From Chrysopilus asiliformis (Eukaryota > Arthropoda > Insecta > Diptera > Rhagionidae): DNA of 64,000 nt. The notes under the pieces were generated by a model that saw nothing but the letters and a program-made list of their open reading frames with translations, searched no databases and had not been told where the DNA came from. The stretch spans positions 49,655,931 through 49,719,930 of the forward strand of contig OZ035962.1 in assembly GCA_964034945.1 (NCBI GenBank), read 5' to 3'. The position numbers were made by a program, and so were the translations under genes. Below are positions 23,670 to 36,065 of the stretch, in pieces (the first letter of the stretch is position 1; the number at the start of each line of letters is the position of its first letter).

Positions 23670-24280
23670 CATGACTTTTTTTATACACTTTCTATTAAGT
23701 TGATTTGTCGCGACCTGGCTGGCTACCTAGCTGGCTATGTGTCTATCTCTGGAATCTTTGGAACCTTATATCTCCAAAACTATGCAACCTAGGAAGATGA
23801 AATTTTGTCACCTTGCGTAGTTCCGGTGATAGTTCAATATTTTTACTACTCCATTCTTGTAAGGATAATGGAAGGTCCTGTAAGGATAACGCAAATATTC
23901 TTTTTTCCATTTTTTCCGGGAAAAACTGGCATCAGGGGTTTTCGGGGTCGCTGATTACGAATCCGGTGTTAGATTTTCGAAATTAGAAACGGAAGGTCCT
24001 GTAAGGATAACGCAAATATCCTTTTTCCCATTTTTTCCGGGAAAAACTGGCATCAGGGGGTTTTCGGGGTCGCTGATTACGAATCCGGTGTTAGATTTTC
24101 GAAATTAGAAACGGAAGGTCCTGTAAGGATGACGTAAATATCCTTTTTCCCATTTTTTCCGGGAAAAACTGGCATCAGGGGGTTTTCGGGGTCGCTGATT
24201 ACGAATCCGGTGTTAGATTTTCGAAATTAGAAACGGAAGGTCCTGTAAGGATGACGCAAATTTCCTTTTCCCGTTTTTTG
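23670..24280 (-). repeat. Leader plus 3-4 units of 122-bp satellite
   Basis: The leader (GTCACCTTGCGTAGTTCCGG) is followed by units in minus orientation. This is the partner of 53790-55740 in the other arm, where the array has about 14 units, so copy number changed after the arms formed. Confidence 0.85.
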
Positions 24281-24332
24281 TGAGTATTAATGCTGTCTTC
24301 CTACTTTTAGATCGTATTGAATTAGGGTAGTT

Positions 24333-24686
24333 CAAGACTAAAAAGTAAAAAATAAAAAAAAACACTCTAAAAAACAAGTTTTATAACCTTATACACTTTC
24401 AACACTTTCAAAATGTTCAAAATGTACTAAAAAGTAAAAAACAAGTTTAAAGTTTCACAAAAAATGTTTTTATAAATTGCGTGTTGTTGTGAAAATATAA
24501 AGTGGCGTTGCACAGTATGAAACCGCTATTACAGAGCAAATGTAACGTCACACACTTTATATTTTCACAACAACACACAATTTATAAAAACATTTTTTGT
24601 GAAACTTTAAACTTGTTTTTTACTTTTTAGTGCATTTTGAAAGTGTATAAGGTTATAAAACTTGTTTTTAAAGAGTTTTTTTTTTT
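24333..24686. mobile_element. Foldback hairpin element, copy 2
   Basis: Same family as 21321-21650. It pairs with 49463-49796 in the other giant arm. Confidence 0.7.
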
Positions 24687-24987
24687 CGTTGAAAATGGTT
24701 CTAGAAAGCATTTTAAAAAAAATACATGAACTAATTTTATGGAGGGGGTGGTATTTACGCCCGTGGTATATAGAAGTATATAGTAGTATATAGAATGTTG
24801 ATATTATTGGATAAAAAATTTAAATATTTAAAGTTGGTGGTACTAAAAGTACCGACTGTCAACAAATTATTAAAAGTTGATGTTCGCGCCAATCCAATTC
24901 ACCCGCTTTCTTATATCCCAACAAGCAATTGGAAGAACGTTTTTTTTTGGAATATCAAAGACGAAACTTTTAAGCGAAACGATTTAA

Positions 24988-25462
24988 CCCATGAAGGACC
25001 AAGCAATGAAATGATATAAGTTTTTCAAATAAATTCATTTATTTCTTTTTAAAATACATATGAAAATACAGAAAATGGGAAAAAAAATTTTTGATAGCTA
25101 GTACATTTGTAATAAAATGTTGCGTTATCATGTATAGGAGAAAAAGAAAAAAAAATGGAAAAATTTATATTTTTTTTACTGCGATCTAGAAATTAGTGGG
25201 GCTATTATTTTGGGACAACGTGTAATATTCAACCATTATTACTAATACTTTTGTTTTACTGTCAATTTGACCGAGTAAAATTTTGAAATTCGTACTAAAT
25301 TTGTAGCTTATAAAGATTGTATTTATAAAAAAAAATCTATAATTTTTTTTTTGTTTTTTGTTTTTTTTTTTTATCAGTGGTATTCTAATTTGAAAATATT
25401 TATATCCCTTAAAAAAATCATTTTTAAAATGTAGCGTTTTCGCAACGTTGGGCATTAATGGG
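24988..25462. mobile_element. piggyBac-like MITE (left arm)
   Basis: TTAA flanks both ends (24984-24987 and 25463-25466). The ends read CCCATGAAGGACC and, inverted, CCCATTAATGCCC. TTAA duplications and CCC ends are piggyBac hallmarks. Frames inside are not convincing. The mate is 48688-49160. Confidence 0.6.
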
Positions 25463-25959
25463 TTAAGTAAGCGAATTGCTTTTTCTTTGAATATGTATCT
25501 TCCATACAAAATCAAGCAAATTCGATTTTTTAGCTGGAGACTGAGAATTTCGTAGTTAAAGAATCTCCCATGATATTAAATCGAATGCCTGTGTTAGCTG
25601 GGATTGAAACGACTCGGCGTCTTTATAATTGGCGGGAATGTTTTGGTGTGAGTAAAATGAGTAAGTTAAATTCGTTCATAGCAGCGTTGCCAGCAAACAA
25701 TTTTTCAAATATGAATAATTCTGTGAAAATTTGTAAATACTTGATTACATTTTTCAAATTTTTAATCAATTTAAAGATTTCAAAAAAAAAATGAAATGAT
25801 AATTTTTTTAGTAGTTACCAAGTATTTCCAAATTTCCACAGAGTGGTGATTAGCGTACCTCATATATTCGACTATCGAGATTGACAAATGGTTCTAGCAT
25901 TATTTTTACTTTCTTCTTCGTTTTGGTGCTTTTTAAACATCTTTCAGTCATATTAATTG

Positions 25960-26339
25960 ACTTGCTCCGATTGAATTTTTATTTATGAAACAATTATGTA
26001 AAATCATATTCTAAATACATTTTGTCTTTATAAATTTTTCGATACAACGAAAAAAATTCACAAAAGATTGTATTGTGGTGATCCAATTTTGCCTGGTAAC
26101 GACCTCGGCGTCCTGTTTTATGAAAAAACGGCAATGCCAAATTTCAAGGCTCTAGCTTATTCGTTCTCAAGTTATCGTGTCCACGGAGAAACAGACAAGC
26201 AAAAATCCAGTTGATTCATCATTCTAAATACAGTGGTGTAAAATTCATTTTTCTGTGCGACGGTTAGTTCTCTGCTTTACAAATGGTAAAGAAACCTTAT
26301 TATATCCTTTTATGGTTTCTCCATATAGGGCATAAAAAC
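25960..26339 (-). mobile_element. Diverged DINE-like repeat (left arm)
   Basis: On minus it begins TTTTTATGCCCTATATGG, followed by GGTTTCTTTACCATTTG and a TTGTCTGTT tract, paralleling the DINE-like repeat at 26851 but much diverged. Its mate is 47811-48200. Confidence 0.5.
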
Positions 26340-26850
26340 TAGTTCTGGTGTTTTCCGGGGCAAAAACCGAAAATTTGAAATGGTGTGCTAAGTTCACGCT
26401 ATTATAATGGTAATCGGAATTCGTGCTCATTTAGCCGATATGTGAAATTCCGATACCAGAATAATTTTACTTCCGCACCTGCACCAAATGGTTTGCCGGG
26501 GATCTTTTCTCTTTTGTAGGTATTTACAGTTAATTCGCTTTGCGCGTTAACGTTTCACACGGTTGCCAGATTGAAGCATTTTTCTGATAATTGAATCACG
26601 TTTTTTTCATTCATCGATCTCAGGATATTGAAAATATTATAGTTTACATTATTTTGCATATTTTATATCGTAAACCGTAATGTTAAGCCGGATAAATGCC
26701 AAAAACGTAAGTCAATTTTTGATTTCCAAAAAATGGCCCCAACTGGCAACAGTGCTCAAGTGACACACTAATTTGCTAGGATTAAGGCCTGTTTACACTG
26801 GCACCGACGTCCGATGAAGAAATTAGTTCCCCAGGAGTATCAACAAAGAA

Positions 26851-27378
26851 AAACATAGCAAAAGCTATAATTGCCAATCTGGCAATTATTGAAAACCCGT
26901 ATGGTGATATGGCATTGTTCGAAGTTTAATTGAACGGCGAACAGTTGTATCAAAATTCAACTTTGAAGTCAAACTTTTCAATAAGATTTTTTTAAATTTA
27001 TTCCAATCGGATTTTGATATATGGGGGTTTTATGTAGAATCATATCCTAAATAACTTTTGTTGTTACGCTTTTTTGATAAGATGCACCGTTTTTGAGATA
27101 TTCGCAAAAACATTTTCGTTCGTATGGGGGGTACCCCCCTAATGGTCCATTTTTGCCCATTAACGAACTTAGCCTTGCATTTCACGAAAAATGAATCTGC
27201 GTAAAATTTTCCGTGCCACAGACGAACGGACGGACGGACGGACGGACATCCAAAAATCATTTTTTTATCGTTCTAAACACACTGGCGTAATTCATTTTTG
27301 TGTGTGATGATGGGATCTTGGCGTTACAAACGGTAAGGGAAAGTTAATATACCCTTTCGTTTCACAATATGGGTATAA
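26851..27378 (-). mobile_element. DINE/Helentron-like repeat (left arm)
   Basis: Same family as 3330-3917. On minus it starts TATACCCATATTGTGAAACG, with a CGTC tract at about 27226-27247, and ends near the hairpin TTGCCAATCTGGCAA (about 26873-26887). The mate is 46747-47304. Confidence 0.7.
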
Positions 27379-28082
27379 ACATTGACAAAGTTTAAAGGTG
27401 CTTTTAATTCAATGTTTATGTGGTGTTTCTGCAATATGGACGTCCCTTGATCCGCCAAAACGATAGTTCTTCGAAATACCAGAGATTCGGCTTATATGCC
27501 TCTTCTTCACTCGCCCCGATCGTATAGAATTATTTTTGAACAAATTCCATTAAAAAATCTTTTGACAAACTCCGAATGTCCGACATGTTGACGGTAGTAG
27601 TGTTGTATACGAATGAACATTGACAAGTAACGTGTGGAGGCTCCTTAAGACATTTATAGATTAGCCCCTCGATTCTACTTTAAATATTCTAAAAGATCTT
27701 ATAAACTTTTAAGTCAAAAGTTTATAAGGGATTAAAAAGATTTGCTATTCTACTTTAAATGTTTGTGGTGAAAATTGAGACTAAAATGTTAAAAGAGGGT
27801 AATTATTTTTACGCTCTGACAATACCTGCGAAATAACATTTCTCAAGGTAATCTTCTGTTCGCGAGCAAACAAAATATAGGAAACCTAAAATACCAAAAA
27901 AATTATTTAATTATGGAATCTCTCGGATGTGAAATGGTATTTGACTGTTTAAATTTTTACTTTCTTCTACGGAGTATAATAAAGTATTGTATTCACGAAA
28001 AATTTCGACCTCTTAATTTTGCCGAAAAAACATTTCCCGATCACTCCTGAGTCGATTGGAGTCATATTAAAAAAATGTCTTT

Positions 28083-31000
28083 CTGTCTGTCAGTCTGTCA
28101 GTCTGTCAGTCTGTCAGTCTGTCAGTCTGTGTCAGTCTGTCAGTCTGTGTCAGTCTGTCAGTCTGTGTCAGTCTGTCAGTCTGTGTCAGTCTGTCAGTCT
28201 GTGTCAGTCTGTCAGTCTGTGTCAGTCTGTCAGTCTGTGTCAGTCTGTCAGTCTGTGTCAGTCTGTCAGTCTGTGTCAGTCTGTCAGTCTGTGTCAGTCT
28301 GTCAGTCTGTGTCAGTCTGTCAGTCTGTGTCAGTCTGTCAGTCTGTGTCAGTCTGTCAGTCTGTGTCAGTCTGTCAGTCTGTGTCAGTCTGTCAGTCTGT
28401 GTCAGTCTGTCAGTCTGTGTCAGTCTGTCAGTCTGTGTCAGTCTGTCAGTCTGTGTCAGTCTGTCAGTCTGTGTCAGTCTGTCAGTCTGTGTCAGTCTGT
28501 CAGTCTGTGTCAGTCTGTCAGTCTGTGTCAGTCTGTCAGTCTGTGTCAGTCTGTCAGTCTGTGTCAGTCTGTCAGTCTGTGTCAGTCTGTCAGTCTGTGT
28601 CAGTCTGTCAGTCTGTGTCAGTCTGTCAGTCTGTGTCAGTCTGTCAGTCTGTGTCAGTCTGTCAGTCTGTGTCAGTCTGTCAGTCTGTGTCAGTCTGTCA
28701 GTCTGTGTCAGTCTGTCAGTCTGTGTCAGTCTGTCAGTCTGTGTCAGTCTGTCAGTCTGTGTCAGTCTGTCAGTCTGTGTCAGTCTGTCAGTCTGTGTCA
28801 GTCTGTCAGTCTGTGTCAGTCTGTCAGTCTGTGTCAGTCTGTCAGTCTGTGTCAGTCTGTCAGTCTGTGTCAGTCTGTCAGTCTGTGTCAGTCTGTCAGT
28901 CTGTGTCAGTCTGTCAGTCTGTGTCAGTCTGTCAGTCTGTGTCAGTCTGTCAGTCTGTGTCAGTCTGTCAGTCTGTGTCAGTCTGTCAGTCTGTGTCAGT
29001 CTGTCAGTCTGTGTCAGTCTGTCAGTCTGTGTCAGTCTGTCAGTATGTGTCAGTCTGTCAGTCTGTGTCAGTCTGTCAGTCTGTGTCAGTCTGTCAGTCT
29101 GTGTCAGTCTGTCAGTCTGTGTCAGTCTGTCAGTCTGTGTCAGTCTGTCAGTCTGTGTCAGTCTGTCAGTCTGTGTCAGTCTGTCAGTCTGTGTCAGTCT
29201 GTCAGTCTGTGTCAGTCTGTCAGTCTGTGTCAGTCTGTCAGTCTGTGTCAGTCTGTCAGTCTGTGTCAGTCTGTCAGTCTGTGTCAGTCTGTCAGTCTGT
29301 GTCAGTCTGTCAGTCTGTGTCAGTCTGTCAGTCTGTGTCAGTCTGTCAGTCAGTCTGTGTCAGTCTGTCAGTCTGTGTCAGTCTGTCAGTCTGTGTCAGT
29401 CTGTCAGTCTGTGTCAGTCTGTCAGTCTGTGTCAGTCTGTCAGTCTGTGTCAGTCTGTCAGTCAGTCTGTGTCAGTCTGTCAGTCAGTCTGTGTCAGTCT
29501 GTCAGTCTGTGTCAGTCTGTCAGTCTGTGTCAGTCTGTCAGTCTGTGTCAGTCTGTCAGTCTGTGTCAGTCTGTCAGTCTGCGTCAGTCTGTCAGTCTGT
29601 GTCAGTCTGTCAGTCTGTGTCAGTCTGTCAGTCTGTGTCAGTCTGTCAGTCTGTGTCAGTCTGTGTCAGTCTGTCAGTCTGTGTCAGTCTGTCAGTCTGT
29701 GTCAGTCTGTGTCAGTGTGTCAGTCTGTGTCAGTCTGTCAGTCTGTGTCAGTCTGTCAGTCTGTGTCAGTCTGTCAGTCTGTGTCAGTCTGTCAGTCTGT
29801 GTCAGTCTGTCAGTCTGTGTCAGTCTGTCAGTCTGTGTCAGTCTGTCAGTCTGTGTCAGTCTGTCAGTCTGTGTCAGTCTGTCAGTCTGTGTCAGTCTGT
29901 CAGTCTGTGTCAGTCTGTCAGTCTGTGTCAGTCTGTCAGTCTGTCAGTCTGTGTCAGTCTGTCAGTCTGTGTCAGTCTGTCAGTCTGTGTCAGTCTGTCA
30001 GTCTGTGTCAGTCTGTCAGTCTGTGTCAGTCTGTCAGTCTGTGTCAGTCTGTCAGTCTGTGTCAGTCTGTCAGTCTGTGTCAGTCTGTCAGTCTGTGTCA
30101 GTCTGTCAGTGTGTGTCAGTCTGTCAGTGTGTGTCAGTCTGTCAGTGTGTGTCAGTCTGTCAGTGTGTGTCAGTCTGTCAGTCTGTGTCAGTCTGTCAGT
30201 CTGTGTCAGTCTGTCAGTCTGTGTCAGTCTGTCAGGCTGTGTCAGTCTGTCAGTCTGTGTCAGTCTGTCAGTCTGTGTCAGTCTGTCAGTCTGTGTCAGT
30301 CTGTCAGTCTGTGTCAGTCTGTCAGTCTGTGTCAGTCTGTCAGTCTGTGTCAGTCTGTCAGTCTGTGTCAGTCTGTCAGTCTGTGTCAGTCTGTCAGTCT
30401 GTGTCAGTCTGTCAGTCTGTGTCAGTCTGTCAGTCTGTGTCAGTCTGTCAGTCTGTGTCAGTCTGTCAGTCTGTGTCAGTCTGTCAGTCTGTGTCAGTCT
30501 GTCAGTCTGTGTCAGTCTGTCAGTCTGTGTCAGTCTGTCAGTCTGTGTCAGTCTGTCAGTCTGTGTCAGTCTGTCAGTCTGTGTCAGTCTGTCAGTCTGT
30601 GTCAGTCTGTCAGTCTGTGTCAGTCTGTCAGTCTGTGTCAGTCTGTCAGTCTGTGTCAGTCTGTCAGTCTGTGTCAGTCTGTCAGTCTGTGTCAGTCTGT
30701 CAGTCTGTGTCAGTCTGTCAGTCTGTGTCAGTCTGTCAGTCTGTGTCAGTCTGTCAGTCTGTGTCAGTCTGTCAGTCTGTGTCAGTCTGTCAGTCTGTGT
30801 CAGTCTGTCAGTCTGTGTCAGTCTGTCAGTCTGTGTCAGTCTGTCAGTCTGTGTCAGTCTGTCAGTCTGTGTCAGTCTGTCAGTCTGTGTCAGTCTGTCA
30901 GTCTGTGTCAGTCTGTCAGTCTGTGTCAGTCTGTCAGTCTGTGTCAGTCTGTCAGTCTGTGTCAGTCTGTCAGTCTGTGTCAGTCTGTCAGTCTGTGTCA

Positions 31001-31543
31001 GTCTGTCAGTCTGTGTCAGTCTGTCAGTCTGTGTCAGTCTGTCAGTCTGTGTCAGTCTGTCAGTCTGTGTCAGTCTGTCAGTCTGTGTCAGTCTGTCAGT
31101 CTGTGTCAGTCTGTCAGTCTGTGTCAGTCTGTCAGTGTGTGTCAGTCTGTCAGTGTGTGTCAGTCTGTCAGTGTGTGTCAGTCTGTCAGTGTGTGTCAGT
31201 CTGTCAGTGTGTGTCAGTCTGTCAGTCTTGCAGTCTGTCAGTCTGGCAGTCTGTCAGTCTTGCAGTCTGTCAGTCTTGCAGTCTGTCAGTCTTGCAGTCT
31301 GTCAGTCTTGCAGTCTGTCAGTCTTGCAGTCTGTCAGTCTTGCAGTCTGTCAGTCTTGCAGTCTGTCAGTCTTGCAGTCTGTCAGTCTTGCAGTCTGTCA
31401 GTCTTGCAGTCTGTCAGTCTTGCAGTCTGTCAGTCTTGCAGTCTGTCAGTCTTGCAATCTGTCAGTCTTGCAGTCTGTCAGTCTTGCAGTCTGTCAGTCT
31501 TGCAGTCTGTCAGTCTTGCAGTCTGTCAGTCTGTCAGTCTGTG
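28083..31543 (+). repeat. 18-bp satellite array, 3.46 kb
   Basis: The unit CAGTCTGTGTCAGTCTGT is itself a 10+8 bp doublet. Blocks of variants occur: GTCAGTGTGT runs near 30110-30170 and 31130-31220, and a 16-bp variant CAGTCTTGCAGTCTGT from about 31225 to 31525. All three forward frames stay open for 700-1185 codons only because the unit length is a multiple of three without stop codons. The array grew out of a CTGT tract like those near the start of DINE-like elements. Confidence 0.97.
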
Positions 31544-32700
31544 TACAAGATTTCTCAAAAACTAATAGAGCCATGAAATTTTATAGCCATGTTGGGTCCT
31601 GAAATGGGACGATCCTATCAACTTTTGGTGGAAATCCGTTAACCGGAAGTATCCAAAATGGCGGTTTTTCAAAAATCGCAATTTCGTTTTTCTCGATTTA
31701 CTCCCAAACTACGCGTTTTTTTAGTGGCCTTAAGTATGACAAAACTTGTAGAAAATAAAATTTCCCACACTTTTGTCTTTAGCTATAACTCGATATCTCA
31801 ACCTGTTATCGAGAAAAACCGTTATTTCCAAAAAAACAGTTTTTTGCGATTTATCTCGAAAACTAACGGGTTCTTGCTGACTGAATGTATGAAGTGAATT
31901 AATGAGAATGGCATTCTGCACAATTTTGTCTTTTACCGTTATCCGTTATATTTTACCGTTATTGAGATATTTTCATTAATATGTAAAAAATCATATTTTT
32001 GCGAATAATTTTCAAACTAATGGTTTTTCGACAAATCAGTTAAAAGAATAATTAAAGATGTTAACATTTTCCACATTTTTGCCATTTACCGTAAATTGAT
32101 ATCTTTTACAGTTCTCAAGTTATCTCAAATTTTGTACGTTTTTGATATTTTTGGATGAACCAAGAATTTATTGGGAGGTCGTCTTAGGTTGACAACGCGA
32201 CAGGGCTCTAGCGGAAATTGCGCAGGGTCGTAGATTTTGTAGAAGAAAGTTTTGTGTTGACCACAACTGATATTTTTTAAACGGTTCCAACTGTTTGATT
32301 AATTTTAGTACAAGTGTCTCAGGCATCCTATATGACTTGCGGAATAGAGCTTCAGAAACATAATATGGATTTGTCTCACCCCTCAACCGTCGATTTACGA
32401 TGCGTTCAATTCGACTGAAAATTAATTGTTAAAAACCTGTATTTCTCCCAATATCTTAACAGTACTCACTTTTTTGATCTATTTTCGTTTAATTCGACTA
32501 ATTCGTATTGATTTGTGCTTAAAATAATATTTTCCATTTTGATTCTTACACTTTTCCTCTTTCTGTCACTATTTATAAGCTCCTTCCAATCACCTTATAA
32601 CTTAAAAGAATTTTAAGGTTAGAATCGTCTTATAAATAGCAAAGCAGAATACGAAAATATTTTAAAAGAATTCACCACACCAGTTAAAAGGTCAGCTGTT
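31544..32700 (+). repeat. Dispersed-repeat remnant after the satellite
   Basis: It holds AACCGGAAGTATCCAAAATGG and ATTTATCTCGAAAACTAACGGG motifs, relatives of which occur inside the nested hAT (about 10045-10330). It looks like the body of a Helitron-like repeat. No gene seen. Confidence 0.45.
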
Positions 32701-33065
32701 TTTGACAATCTTATAACCTTATAAGTAGAATACGAAATCTTTTAATTTCCTTATAAGTCACGTTAAAAGGTTAAAAGACTAAAATATTTAAAGTAGAATC
32801 GAGGGGTAGATCTCCTAAGTAGGTAATAGCATCACAAATGGGAATTAAACTAAAGCGGCAACTTTTTTTTCGCATATTCTGAAAAACAATTGTGTTTAAT
32901 GTACAATTTGTGTTTTTACAAAAAGAAATGTTAATTGTGAAACTATGTAGAGTATTGGTTTGCTGGGATACTAAAAACTCTGCTCCCTCTTTTCTCTTCA
33001 CAGAAATCGAATTATTCTGCTTTAGGACGGTTAAAATTATTTGCGATTTTTAATTACAATTGTGG

Positions 33066-34077
33066 AATGCCGCCTAAGAAGCGAAAAGTTTTACGTCGGA
33101 ATATTGAAAGGCATATAATTCCTTCTATTATATTTTAGTTTGGCGAAGTACGAAAAAAAATCGACGTTGAGCCAAAAATAAGAGCCTTCGATCGTTGAAG
33201 ACGTTCTTTGCCCAAAAAATCTGAAATCCGAAGAAAATATTTCACCGTTATATGACGCAAAAGAACTTTCAGTCAATGGAGACGTTTCGGATCTGATTTA
33301 TTTGAAAAAATTCAAATTTGAGGACAATATTTCAGCGTTGGATGACTAGAAAGAACTTTATGTCAATGAGGAAGTTTCGGATATAATTTCTTCGAAATAT
33401 TGCGAAGAACTTTCAGAAGACGTTCTGGATAAGATTTATCCGAAAACTTACAACCCTACTTCAACGTTGATTGACGCAGAAGAGCCTTCGATCCATACGG
33501 ATATTTCTCCGGAAGTTCTATCTTCAAAATATTTACTGAATTAAGTCAAAATTAAACTACTGTTTCTACTGATGAATCAGATTAATTTATCAGACGAAAA
33601 AAATCTCGGTAATTTGTTTTTACTACACTGATAAGTTGAACCTCGATAAGTCGTAGTTGACGAGGACAGACGAAAGTTTTGAGTTATTGACCAATACGAG
33701 TTATTGAGGTTCGACCGCGAAATCTTGGCGGATATTTTGGTTACACACATTGTCGGTACAATATGCACTAATGATGCATAATAAGAAAGTCATTTATTTC
33801 TCATTCCAGAATTCGAAAACTTCCGAACTCATCTGAAAATGACAGTGAAAATAATTTTTCTTCACACCGTAGGTATAGCTTCAGTTTGGATTTAAATATA
33901 ATTTTTTTTGATAAATCGTTTTTATGTAGATGCATTGATACAGCAAAATCTTCTAAGTTTCTGTCTGATCTTATTAGATGCACTATTGAAGTTAAGAAAA
34001 GAATTTTTAATACTTTTAGCGCAACCGAGAACTAGTACAACCAGGTTGGGTCGCAAGTATTAAAAAGATACTATGGA
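33066..34077 (+). pseudogene. Inverted, decayed copy of transposase exons 1-4
   Basis: It matches the complement of 42917-44074. The exon 1 start is at 33066 (MPPKKRKV). The splice donor of intron 1 has been lost by a deletion of about 45 bp, in-frame stops interrupt exon 2 (for example near 33347), and the copy ends abruptly in exon 4. It is therefore non-coding. It shows that the giant arms include the 5' end of the transposase gene. Confidence 0.8.
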
Positions 34078-34159
34078 GCCCATAGAGTATAACAAACGAA
34101 AATATTAATAAAAATAAAAACAATTTATTCAATTAAAATGTAGATACATTGAATATTTA
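34078..34159. other. 3' flank of the transposase gene
   Basis: A short AT-rich segment between the inner edge of the left giant arm and the transposase stop codon. It includes AATAAA-like sequences on minus that could serve for polyadenylation. Confidence 0.4.
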
Positions 34160-34808
34160 TTATATTTTTATATAGAAAATCATAAAAATGTTCATTGGTC
34201 TTTGTGGTTCATGATCATAGGATTTTACTTTCGATGCTAAATCATCCAAAATTTGCCACATACCATTTTTACGCTTTACGTGACCAACGAAATGAGATAT
34301 TTCATCAACATATTCTACTAAAGCGAAAAACTTAAATGAACATCCTCCAATATCAAGCTTTTCTTGAATTTCACTTATACTATGTTTAGTAGATTTGATA
34401 GACTCGGTCTCAAAAGCGATTATATCATTATAATTTTCTGTAATGTTTATTACTGCATTGCACTCCCCGCAGTTTAATTTAGTTTCTTCAAAACGACCCA
34501 AAAGGCTCTTACCGATATTAGAAATGTTTAGAGTGTATGTTTTTGTTGGAACTAGGGCCAAAAAGTTTGTTTTTGAGAAACTACACTTTGTGCATGTTTT
34601 CACAAACTTAATACTGCTAAAAGTGTTGCTAATCCGGATAATTTTTTCATAAAAAGCTCCAATTCCTGTACGGCAGTTTATAGCAATAGTATTTTCATCT
34701 TCAATTATTGCTGTTATTGGAGAATCTTGGGAAAAAATATTAAACAAGGTTTGATTTCTTTTTTCGTAATGGTATTTATCAAATTTGCAACCTTGTTTGA
34801 TAAATATA

Positions 34809-36065
34809 TCTATATATATAAAAATGGATGTTTGTTTGTCTGTCTGTTTGTCTGTCTGTTTGTTTGAGATTACAAAACTCAAAAACTACTGGACCGATTT
34901 TTACGCGGTTTTTTGCAAAATGATCTGCGTTGCCAGGAGCAGGTTTTTAGCTATGTAGATTTTCAAAATTCGAAACGGAAGGTCCTGTAAGGATAATGAA
35001 AATATCCTTTTTCCCATTTTTCCCCGGAAAAATTTGCATTATAGGGTTTTTGGGGTCGGTAATCACGAATCCGGTATTAGATTTTCAAAATTCTAAACGG
35101 AAGGTCCTGTAAGGATAATGAAAATATCCTTTTTCGCATTTCTCCCCGGAAAAATTTGCATTATAGGGTTTTTGGGGTCGCTGATCACGAATCCGGTATT
35201 AGATTTTCAAAATTCGAAACGGAAGGTCCTGTAAGGATAACGCAAATATCCTTTTTCCCATTTTTCCCCGGAAAAATTGGCATTATGGGGTTTTTGGGGT
35301 CGCTGATCACGGCTCTGCTGTTGGAATTTTAAAATTCGAAACGGAAGGTCCTGTAAGGATAATGAAAATATCCTTTTTATCATTTTTCCCCGGAAAAATT
35401 TGCATTTTAGGGTTTTTGGGGTCGCTGATCACGAATCCGATGTTAGATTTTCAAAATTCGAAACGGAAGGTCCTGTAAGGATAATGAAAATATCCTTTTT
35501 CCCGTCTTTCCCCGGAAAAATCGGCATAAGGGGGTTTCCGGGGTCGCTGATTGCGAATTCGGTGTTAGATTTTTAAAATTCTAAATGGAAGGTCCTGAGA
35601 GGATAACGCAAATTCCCTTTTTCTAATTTTGTCTCCGAAAAACTGGCTTTAGGGTGCTTCCGTGGTCGCTGATCAGCAGTTGGTTGTTGGAATTTGAAAA
35701 TTCTAAACGGAAAGTCCTGTAAAGATAACGCAAATATACTTTTTCCCATTTTTCCCCGGAAAATTGGCATAATGGGGTTTTTGGGGTCGCTGATGACGAA
35801 TCCGGTATTAGATTTTCAAAATTCGAAACGGAAGGTCCTGTAAGGATAACGCAAATATCCTTTTTCCCATTTTTCTCCGGAAAAATTGCCATTATGGGGT
35901 TTTTGGGGTCGCTGATCATGAATCTGGAGTTGAAATTTCAAAATTCGAAACGGAAGGTCCTGTAAGGATAACATTTTTTCCCAAAACTTTTTAAGTTATT
36001 TATGGTTTTTTGGCATTCTAAAATTTATACAAAAAACTTTTAGCTGCCAACGAAGGGTCTGCTAG
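34809..36065 (+). mobile_element. Helitron-like element, tandem copy 1
   Basis: It starts TC TATATATATAAAAATGG after an A (34808) and ends GGGTCTGCTAG, immediately followed by the TC of copy 2. Ends of the TC...CTAG form with insertion between A and T are Helitron hallmarks. Order inside: TTTGTCTG tract, conserved leader, about eight 122-bp satellite units, and a unique tail (TTTATACAAAAAACTTTTAGC). No strong 3' hairpin. Non-coding. Confidence 0.8.

Larger units (their letters stand above)
27665..32806. mobile_element. 5.1-kb TIR element carrying a large satellite
   Basis: Inverted ends of about 25-35 bp start CCCCTCGATTCTACTTTAAA. TAG stands on each side (27662-27664, 32807-32809). The right giant arm shows the empty site at about 46460-46468 (ATAGATTAGATCTCC in complement), proving the boundaries. 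About 67% of the element is an 18-bp satellite. The remainder includes a Helitron-like segment after the array (AAGATTTCTCAAAAACTAA). No transposase frame. The 3-bp duplication suggests PIF/Harbinger or a related group. Confidence 0.85.
19384..34077 (+). repeat. Left arm of a giant inverted repeat
   Basis: About 14.7 kb pairing, in order and inverted, with 42917-56400. Matching landmarks include palindromic GCAGGGCA clusters, a tRNA-like segment, 122-bp satellite, hairpin MITEs, a piggyBac-like MITE, two DINE-like repeats and the first exons of the transposase. The arm has gained a 5.1-kb TIR element (27665-32806) and a 3.5-kb satellite-rich stretch (about 20070-23600) not seen in the other arm. 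Its inner edge is inside transposase exon 4. Confidence 0.9.

Noticed and set aside
24795..25019. 74-codon frame conserved in both giant arms as a gene
   Set aside because: It overlaps the end of a piggyBac-like MITE and is conserved only because the arms are copies of each other.
28019..31602. Open frames of 698-1185 codons rich in Cys, Gln, Ser and Val
   Set aside because: They are translations of the 18-bp satellite in all three frames; the unit has no stop and a length divisible by three.
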